64,000 nucleotides of DNA, taken from contig NZ_JAKIRP010000003.1 of assembly GCF_021646545.1 (NCBI RefSeq), positions 496,001 to 560,000 on the forward strand. Direction: 5' to 3'. Under the pieces are notes generated by a model. It was not told the origin of the DNA. It did not search any database and saw only the letters and a list, made by a program, of their open reading frames with translations. Of the stretch, positions 30,501-39,900 are shown piece after piece. This stretch comes from Chitinophaga filiformis. GTDB taxonomy: Bacteria > Bacteroidota > Bacteroidia > Chitinophagales > Chitinophagaceae. A program made the translations under genes and the position numbers. Every line of letters begins with the position of its first letter. Position 1 is the stretch's first letter.

Positions 30501-30950
30501 CAGCTGACAACCGGCGGCTGAAGCAGGTAATATTTTCTGACGCGGTTCCCCATCCGACAACAGGAATACGGTCCTTAGACTTTCATGGCGCTGTACTACC
30601 GTCTGAAATGCCTTCTCCATTGCCGCTATGTCGAGGTTACCGCGAATGTTGCAGATCATGGGTATGTTATATACGGCAGTGGTATCTCCAAACTGGTCCA
30701 TCAGCCACAGTCTGCGCTGCGCATGGGAAACCTGGTAGTGCTCCTGTTGGGGCACGGGTTTGATCTTCCGGTAGTTTCCTCCCTGCAGATTACGCAGGAA
30801 TGAGGTGATGGCAGATTTTTCCTTCTTCAGTTCCTGGATAAGTTCGGGCGTAAGTACCCCCTCAGGGGCACTAATGCTCAGCTGACCATCTTTCAACTGA
30901 AGGCTCACCTGCAATTGCTTCAACCTGGCTAACAATAAGCTTATGCTCAT
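27588..30950 (-). CDS. NRPS, single module (docking-C-A-T)
   Basis: A 1120-residue one-module synthetase. Residues 1-57 form a TubC-type N-terminal docking domain closely related to that of the next protein. The C domain begins near residue 71 (VSHAQRRLW) with HHIVADEWS. The A domain starts near 530 and gives pocket D-M-V-Q-I-G-M-V-Y, close to Gly-type codes, so a small residue is the best guess. The carrier motif GGHSLKA lies near residue 1060. The protein ends in KTDEIIL, a short acidic-hydrophobic tail like that of the upstream protein (KIDEILL). Both tails precede partners with TubC-type docking domains, which fits a tail-to-docking-domain hand-over. Its ATG overlaps the upstream stop codon by ATGA, and its own stop overlaps the next start in the same way. 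Confidence 0.95.
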   Translation of the reverse strand: MSISLLLARLKQLQVSLQLKDGQLSISAPEGVLTPELIQELKKEKSAITSFLRNLQGGNYRKIKPVPQQEHYQVSHAQRRLWLMDQFGDTTAVYNIPMICNIRGNLDIAAMEKAFQTVVQRHESLRTVFLLSDGEPRQKILPASAAGCQLIYEDLQVLPDPSKAAWEKIQHVISTPFNLQEGPLLRVCLLRVAPQVSLFAFCIHHIVADEWSMQLLVKEILSLYDAYSQGVTITPAVLEIQYKDYTAWQLESLHESSGQEQRNYWLEHLKGPLPVLELPADQPRPPVQTYNGERVVAMIPAEKQQLFAHLVQKRTASVFMGLVAIVKTLLYRYTGQEDLIVGTPVAGREHPDLEDQIGFYVNTLVLRTQLDGKKGFNELLDSVKDMALKAYANQHYPFNLLVEELGMKRDISRSPIFDVMVVLQDANESIPLKLPGVDVQELDIPLSGSKFDLTFYFKQKPEGLQIELEYNKDVFSRVRIERMVTHLEGLLVSATASPDLAISELPYINPAESQLILEQFNDTSVAFPAFVPVPALIAKQAALHWEKTAVIAGGSRLSYGELERKAKLLAAYLQQQRKPGDQAPVGILLERTEWLPVAILGVLQSGVAYLPVDYNAPAERIRQILTASGSSVVLTSEGLQALLSGYDGQAVIVSDEAIYSSSAMPQLLQITPDTLAYVIYTSGSTGQPKGVMISHAALYNLMQAMSHETGISAADKWLAVTTASFDMSVVELLLPLVNGSQLVIATGEEVYSTDALQVLLDDGITMMQATPGMWHLLIESGWQGNPALKIITGGEALGISLAQRLLDRCDTLWNMYGPTETTVYATWHKVRQAADAVLIGRGISNMKAYVLDANRQLLPVGVPGRLFVSGAGVSAGYLGQPELTAGRFTDNPFLQGTLMYDTGDICSWTADGYLRYYGRGDHQLKIRGYRIEPGEIEHILLQYAGVNHAIVCAFERENEKYLAAYYTSQDNVSEEIIQQHLRRYLPDYMVPAYILRLEEFPLTPNGKVDRSLLPEPERKQVQYVAPRNKTEQLLATIWEEVLGVERVGITDNFFALGGHSLKAILVLSRIQKELSLKLELRDLFMLPTLADLYAEIEIMEWARDSQYEKLSTNKTDEIIL

Positions 30951-33900
30951 AATAGTATCTCGTCAATTTTTGTGGGATTCGTAATAGTGGTTACATTGGT
31001 TTGCGTGCTCTTCGCCCATATCAGCACGGCTATTTCATCATGAAAATCTGAGAGTATGGGGTGCTGGAATAAACTGCTTAATTCCAGTTTTATGGAAAAC
31101 TCTTTATGTATTCTTGACAACACCTGTATTGCCTTCAGTGATTGTCCTCCGAGCAGGAAGAAATTGTCATCTATGCCCACCCTTGAAACGCCCAGTATAT
31201 CCTGCCATATAACAGCCAGTTTTTCTTCCGTTTCATTCCTCGGTGCGGTAAAGTCGGTAGTAACGGGAACAGGGGCTGGTAATGCATCCCTGTCTGTTTT
31301 TCCATTCACTGTAAGTGGTATGGAAGGTACCCTTATGAAATAGGCAGGTATCATGTACTCGGGCAGATGATGCTGCAACCAGGCTCTCAGTGTCTGCGGA
31401 GGAATCTCATCATTTCCTACGTAGTATGCAGCCAGAAAAACGTCGGCGGCGTTGCCGAATGCACATACAACTGCCTGTTCTATCTGCTCGTGCTGCATCA
31501 GTTGATGTGCAGCCTCTGCCGGCTCTACGCGGTTTCCCCTGATCTTCACCTGTTCATCTGCACGACCCGTGAATTCAATGTTCCCATCAGCCAGCCATCT
31601 TCCCGTATCTCCGCTGTCGTACATCACACCACTATGGAAAGGATTGCTTAAGAAGCGCTCTGCCGTCAGATCCGGCAATCCGAGGTACCCCAGTGCAAGT
31701 CCCTCTCCTGCTATATATATCCTGCCATTCACTCCCACCGGCTGCAAACGCATGTTTTCGTCGAGTATATACACCTTTCTGCCTGCAATCGGCTTTCCGA
31801 TAGGCACAGCACCTTTTGTTGCGTTGGTAACCCGGAAAGAGGTAGTTACTACTGTCGATTCCGTAGGACCATAGTTGTTATACAATTTGCACACTGGTGC
31901 GGGTATATGCCCCAGGGCTTCCCCTCCAGTCAGTAGTGTCAGATCAGTATTTAGTGCAACTCCGCTGTTCAGCAGTGTTCTGCAAACTGCTGTTGGGAGG
32001 AAACAGTGAGAAATATCATGCGTTGCCAGGAAGCTCCCCAGCAATTCCATATCCGATCTGGCGCTTTCCGGTATCGTGTATAAGGTTGCTCCATTCAGCA
32101 GATAGGGCCATATTTCCCAACCGGAAGCATCAAAGCTAACGCCGGCAAACAGGGTCGCCCTGCTATTTGCATTCACCTGGAAGGCTGTCGTATGCCAGTC
32201 ACACAACTGTACGATGCTGGAATGAGACACCATTACTCCTTTGGGCCTTCCCGAAGATCCGGAGGTATAAATAACGTATGCCAGATCATCTGCTTCGGGT
32301 ATAACAATATCCTGTTGCTGTCCAATCTCTTCCCAGCGCACATCTGCCGGCAATACGGTTACATCTTCGCAGCTAAATGGCACTGCAGATAGGGCCACTT
32401 TAACACCTGCATCTGCAAGCATATACCGGATCCTTTCCACAGGCAGACTGGCGTCGACCGGCAGGTATGCGGCGCCTGCTTTTAACACGCCCAGCATGCC
32501 GGTTATTAGCCACTCACTCCTGTTCATGATCAGCGCTACGGGTTCCTTTGGTTTAACCTCACCGGCAGTAACCAGGTACCTGGCTAATTGCGTTGAACGA
32601 TTGGACAATGTTCTGTAGTCCAGCTGTGTGCCCGCATCCAGGTAAGCGATTTTTTGTGGTGTACGCCTCGCCTGAGCTTCAAACCTGCTCACCAGCGTTT
32701 CTTCAGACACTGGTGCTACCAGGCCATTGAACGCTTCCAGTAACTGCGCATTTTCTTCATCTGACAGCATTGCTGCATCTCTGATCGGGCAATCGGGATC
32801 TGCTGCAAATGCTGCTGCCAGTTGTATAAAATGGTTCCCCAGTCCCTGTATCCGCTCCTTATCAAATAAGGCGGTATTATATTCCAATGTAAGCGCTAAT
32901 TCCTCATCCGTTTCGGTGAACAAGAAGGTCAGGTCAAACTTGCTGAAACCAGTATCCAATTTTATTTCAGTAGCGTTGATATCTTTCAGTCCTACCGACT
33001 TTCTGCCATCATGCAATACCATCATCACATCGAATAGCGGAGAATGGCTTAAATCCCTCCTGAGAGACAGTTCCTTCAGTAAAAGGTCAAAAGGATATTC
33101 CTGATGTGTATATGCATCCAGCAACAACGCTTTCACCTTTCGCAGTAAACTGGCAAAACCAGCAGCCGCATCCAGTTGCATGCGTAAAGCCAACAGATTG
33201 ACGTAAAATCCGATCTGGTCTTTTAAAGCAGGATGATCCCGTCCGGCTACCGGTGTTCCTACTATAATATCTTTTTGTCCCGAGTAACGGTATAAGAGCA
33301 CATATACCAGCGACAACAAGCCCATGAACAGACTGCTGTTTTCCTCTTTCATTAAACGCTGGAGTGCTTTAAACGCCCCGGCAGGAATAACTACATCAAT
33401 ACGTTCACCACTATAAGTCATGACAGGTTCCCGCTGACGGTCTGTAGGCATAGACAACAAGGGCAGGGGCTCATGCAGGAGCTGTGTCCAGTACTTTCTG
33501 GCGGCAGCAGCTCTTTCTTCCTGTAAGACTGTTTGCTGCCAGACACTATAGTCCTTATACTGTATAGCAAGATTGTTTAAGCCAGGCTGATTCCCCTCGC
33601 GGTAAGCATTATACACTGCCAGCAGCTCTTCCATCAATATGCCCATGGACCACTCATCTGCAACGATGTGGTGCACTACCAGTACAAATACATATTCTTC
33701 CGCTTCCAATTGCCAGATACATGCACGTACAAGAGGACCTTCTTCCAGGTTGAAACTCGCGATCACTGCCTCTTCCGCAGCCTTAAGCACCAGCTGTTCT
33801 TTGTCTGCAACGGCCGACAGATCACCATATGCCAGATGAAATGTCATATCTGCAATCTGCTGAAAGGGAACACCATGTTGGGTAACGAACCTAGTCCGGA

Positions 33901-36900
33901 GACTTTCGTGACGCGCGATCACATATCTGAATGCAGCTTCCAGCAAAGGAATATCTATATTGCCTTTCAACCGGTAACAGAGGTGTATGTTATAAGCCAC
34001 TGCTACTTCCTTAAACTGATCCAACACCCATAAGCGCTGTTGCGCATGCGATAAGGTATAGTATTCCTGTTGTGGTACCACTGGTATCGGCTGATAACCC
34101 GTCTGTTCCCGCTGCGCCAGTAACAATGCCTGGGCTTGTAATGCAGGATGAAGGAACAGATCGCGTAACTCAAGGCGTACACCTGTCTGCTCATAGACAC
34201 GGGACAATACCCTCACTGCCGACAATGAATGACCGCCCAGGGAAAAGAAATTATCACCTCGGTGAATCACTGCTATTCCCAGTTCCGCCGCCCAGATACT
34301 CGCCAGTAATACTTCACGTTCTCCCTCCGGCAAGGCGGCTTGCGACACCTCAGGTAGGGGCAACCTTTCACGGTCTATCTTCCCATTCACCGTACGAGGC
34401 AGCTGCTCCAAACATACCAGGTGAGCAGGCACCATATACCAGGGTAGCAACGATAATAAATATGATCTTAATGTATCTGCACTAACTGTCTGACCACTGT
34501 AGTAAGCCACCAATTGTAATACGCCTCTTATCTCCACTGGTACTACCACACTGCTTTCTATCCCTGTATACCCCTGCAACACATATTCTATCTCTCCGGG
34601 TTCTACGCGATAGCCGCGTAGTTTCAACTGTGTGTCAACTCGACCGCCAAATACCAGCTCCCCATCAGCAGTCCACCAGCCCTGGTCGCCGGTACGGTAT
34701 AATATACCAGCGCCATATTGATTCGGTATAAATCGTTCGGCGTTCAATTCATTCCGATGCAGATACCCCTTGCTGATGCCTGTTCCGCCCAAAACAATCT
34801 CGCCTCTCACTCCTGCCGGCTGCAAACGCCCCTGGCTATCCAGTATATATACAGCGCGATTACGGATCGGACGACCCAGCAAGCCTGCCTTTGAGCGATC
34901 TTCTATTTTATGATATGTGGCACATACTGTGCTCTCTGAAGGACCATAGGTATTGTAAATATTCAATGATAAGGGCAACTTATCTATCTGGCCCGGCCTT
35001 AATTCATCTCCTCCACTGATCAGTGTCTTCAGGCTGGATAGATCATACCCACCATGATTGATTTCACCAACGACAAGTGGCGTTGTACTTAACAACGTCA
35101 CGCTATGACGATGGATCAACTCACATAAGGCGGATACTGCCTTACCGCCCTCCGGCGCTATCACTAACGCACCGCCTGCCATCAACACCGGATATAATTC
35201 CTCTACAGCGGTATCAAACGATAAGGAGGATTGATGTAATACCACATCTGCACTACTTATGCCAAAATACTCACTGAAAGTCTCCACGTAATCTGTCAGT
35301 GAATCATGACTGATCTGAACACCTTTCGGCTGACCAGTGGAACCAGAAGTATAGATCACATACGCGGTATCTTCTCCACTCACCTCCCAGGCAGGATAAC
35401 TTTCAGCATAGCCCGATAAATCGGTTAACAACAATTCCTGACGGCAATTCAATTCAGGTATTGTTTTATCACTTAACAACAGCACAGCACCACTGTCTTC
35501 CAGCATATAACGGATGCGTTCTACAGGGTAATCAGTATCTATAGGCAAATACGCCGCTCCTGACTTCAATATACCCAGCAAGGCTATAACCGTACTTGCA
35601 GAACGGCCCGCCAGTAAGCCCACTATACTGCCAGCACCCACACCACATGTCAAACGCAGGTAATGCGCCAGGCGGTTAGAAGCTGATTCCAGTTCGGCAT
35701 AACTCAATGCGCTCTCTCCATCCCTGATAGCTATCGCTGTGCCAGGGTGTCTGCTGATCAACTTTGTAACCGTTACCTGTGTTATTCCTGCCGGCTGAGG
35801 ATTGAACGATAATAAACGCTCACGCTCCGTAGCTGACACAATATCGTAACTATTCAGCGCCATATCAGGTGAAGCTGCTATGGCAGCACACAGGTAACTA
35901 TAATGTTCCAGCAAACGGCTCATCTGCCATTCGCTGAATAAAGAAGTATCATAACGCAGCTTTAGACTTATACCTTCTGCAGATGGCCAGCATTCCAGCT
36001 GCATCGCATTTAAACTGCTACCATTGTCCAGGTCTTCTGTTGTAACCTTCAGCCCTTCATTATTCTTTTTACTAAAATCCTGATAGAGGAATAAAATATC
36101 GTAAATGCCAGGTTCCTGTAACCCTGATAATATTTGTTCACTGCTCTCCTGGTGAACATATGCATCCAGTAACTGTTCATGTACATCCCGCTGGTAGTCG
36201 CGGAAACTCTTATCGCCTGCCAGCTTAAAACGCAGGGGTAATAACTGTAAATAGTATCCTACCTGACCTTCCAGGTCCGGATCTGTTCTGCCGGCGCTAT
36301 CTGTGCTCAGCATCAACTCAGACTGACCTGTATATCGATGCAGCAATAGGCTGAATGCTGATAATAAGGTGGTAAACAATGTCACCTCATTGCTTATGCC
36401 AGATAAGCCAGCTACCAGTTCTGTATTTAAATGATGATATACAATGTGGCCTTTACGTGCATTATTACGGTGACCACCCCATACGCTCAGATCAGTAACA
36501 GGCAATACGCCAGTTAATAACGAAGACCAATAGTCCGTCTGCGTTGCCCGTTCTTCTGACCAGTCTAAATAATCTTTATACTGGATACGTGGCATTGGTA
36601 AGCTAGCCGTATCTCCAGACAAGTATAACTGTTCCAACTCCCGGCTGATCACATCTATAGACCAACCATCGCTGATAAGATGGTGAATGACAAATGCGAA
36701 GTAGTATTCGGTAGCAGATAACCTGAAAAGCGTTACCCGTAATAAAGGGCCATGATACAAGTCAAATGCAGTTGCAGCTTGTATCAGTGCTGCTGCTTTC
36801 GCGGCCGACAGTGGCTCTTCTTCACTACTTAGATCCACCACATTCACCCTAAAGCCAATTTCATCTACTGGTAACACCCGCTGATATACCTCTCCGTTCT

Positions 36901-39900
36901 GTACAACAAACACAGTACGAAGCGATTCATGGCGGGACACGATACAGGAAAATGCATCTATGAAAGCCTGATCGTTAAAATCCTGTTCATACGATAACCT
37001 GCAGAACTTTGCTATGTTAAAGGCAGTCTTAGCATCAGCTGTTGCTTCTGATAACCATATTCTCCGTTGTCCGGCTGATAATTTATAATGTGACCGGTTT
37101 GCCGTTACTGGTATCGGCTGATAGCCTGTCTGTTCTCGCTGTCCCAGTAACAATGCCTGGGCCTGTAGTTCAGGATGAAGGAACAGATCGCGTAACTCAA
37201 GGCGTACACCCGTCTGCTCATAGAGACGGGACAAGACCCTCACGGCTGATAGTGAATGACCGCCCAGCGCAAAGAAATTATCGCCTCGGTGAATCACTGC
37301 TATTCCCAATTCCCCTGCCCAGATACTTGCCAATAATACTTCGTGTTCTCCTTCCGGCAAAGCTACTTCCAACACAGTAGGTAAGGGCAACCTTTCACGG
37401 TCTATCTTCCCATTCACCGTACGAGGCAGCTGCTCCAAACATATCAGGTGAGCAGGCACCATATACCAGGGTAACAACGATAATAAATATGATCTTAATG
37501 TATCTGCACTAACTGTCTGACCACTGTAGTAAGCCACCAATTGTAATACGCCTCCTATCTCCACTGGCACTACCACACTGCTTTCTATCCCTGTATACCC
37601 CTGCAACACATATTCTATCTCTCCGGGTTCTACGCGATAGCCGCGTAGTTTCAACTGTGTGTCAACTCGACCTCCAAATACCAGCTCCCCATTAGCAGTC
37701 CACCAGCCCTGGTCTCCGGTACGGTACAACATACCAGCGCCATAATGATTCGGTATAAATCGTTCGCCGTTCAATTCAGCCCGATGCAGATACCCCTTGC
37801 TGATGCCTGTTCCGCCCAAAACAATCTCGCCTCTCATTCCTGCCGGCTGCAAGCGCCCCTGACTATCCAGTATATACACGGCACGATTACGGATCGGACG
37901 ACCCAGCAAGCCTGCCTTTGAGCGATCTTCTATTTTATGATATGTGGCACATACCGTGCTCTCTGAGGGGCCATAGGTATTGTAAATATTCAATGATAAA
38001 GGCAACTTATCTATCTGACCCGGCCTTAATTCATCTCCTCCACTGATCAGTATCTTCAGGCTGGATAGATCATACCCACCATGATTGATTTCACCAACGA
38101 CAAGTGGCGTTGTACTTAACAACGTCACGCTATGACGATGGATCAACTCACATAAGGCGGATACTGCCTTACCGCCCTCCGGCGCTATCACTAACTCACC
38201 GCCTGCCATCAACACCGGATATAATTCCTCTACAGCGGTATCAAACGATAAGGAGGATTGATGTAATACCACATCTGCACTACTTATGCCAAAATACTCA
38301 CTGAAAGTCTCCACGTAATCTGTCAGTGAATCATGACTGATCTGAACACCTTTCGGCTGACCAGTGGAACCGGAAGTATAGATCACATACGCGGTATCAT
38401 TACCGTTTATCTCCCAGGCAGGATAACTTTCAGCATAGCCCGATAAATCGGTCGACAATAATTCCTGGCGGCAATTCAATTCAGGTATTATTTTATCACT
38501 TAACAACAGCACAGCACCACTGTCTTCCAGCATATAACGGATGCGTTCTACAGGGTAATCAGTATCTATAGGCAAATACGCCGCTCCTGACTTCAATATA
38601 CCCAGCAAGGCTATAACCGTACTTGCAGAACGGCCTGCCAGTAAGCCCACTATACTGCCAGCACCCACACCACAAGTTAAACGCAGGTAATGCGCCAGGC
38701 GGTTAGAAGCTGATTCCAGTTCGGCATAACTCAATGCGCTCTCTCCATCCCTGATAGCTATCGCTGTGCCAGGGTGTCTGCTGATTAACTTTGTAACCGT
38801 TACCTGTGTTATTCCTGCCGGCTGAGGATTGAACGATAATAAACGCTCACACTCCGTAGCTGACACAATATCGTAACTATTCAGCGCCATATCAGGTGAA
38901 GCTGCTATGGCAGCACACAGGTAACTATAATGTTCCAGTAAACGGCTCATCTGCCATTCGCTGAATAAGGAAGTATCATAACGCAACTTCAGGCTTATAC
39001 CTTCTGCAGATGGCCAGCATTCCAGCTGCATTGCATTTAAACTGCTACCATTGTCCAGGTCTTCTGTTGTAATCTTCAGCTGTTCACCTAAACGAGAGAA
39101 TCCGTTAAAGTGCTGATAAAGGAATAAAATATCGTAGATGCCAGGTTCCTGTAAACCTGATAATAGTTGTTCACTGCCCTCCTGGTTAGCATATGCATCC
39201 AGTAACTGTTCATGTACATCCCGCTGGTAGTCGCGGAAACTCTTATCGCCTGCCAGCTTAAAACGCAGGGGTAACAACTGTAAATAATATCCTACCTGGT
39301 CTTCCAGGTCCGGATGTGTTCTGCCGGCGCTATCTGTGCTCAGCATCAACTCAGACTGACCTGTATATCGATGCAGCAATAGGCTGAATGCAGATAATAA
39401 GGTGGTAAATAATGTCACCTCATTGCTGATGCCTGACAAGCCAGCTACCAGTTCTGTATTTAAATAGTGATATACGATGTGTCCTTTACGAGCGTTATTC
39501 CGGTGACCGCCCCATACACTCAGATCAGTAACAGGCAATACGCCACTTAATAACGAAGACCAATTGTCCGTCTCCGTTGCCCGTTCTTCTGACCAATCCA
39601 GATAATCTTTATACTGGATACGTGGCATTGGTAAGCTAGCCGTATCTCCTGACAAGTATAACTGCTCCAACTCCCGGCTGATCACATCTATAGACCAACC
39701 ATCGCTGATAAGATGGTGAATGACAAATGCGAAGTAGTATTTGGTAGCAGATAACCTGAAAAGTGTTACCCGTAATAAAGGGCCACGATATAGGTCAAAT
39801 TCAGTTGAAGCCTGTGCCAGTGCTGCTGCTTTCGCGGCCAACAATGGTTCTTCTTCACTGCTCAGATCCACCACATTCACCCTAAAGCCAACTTCATCTG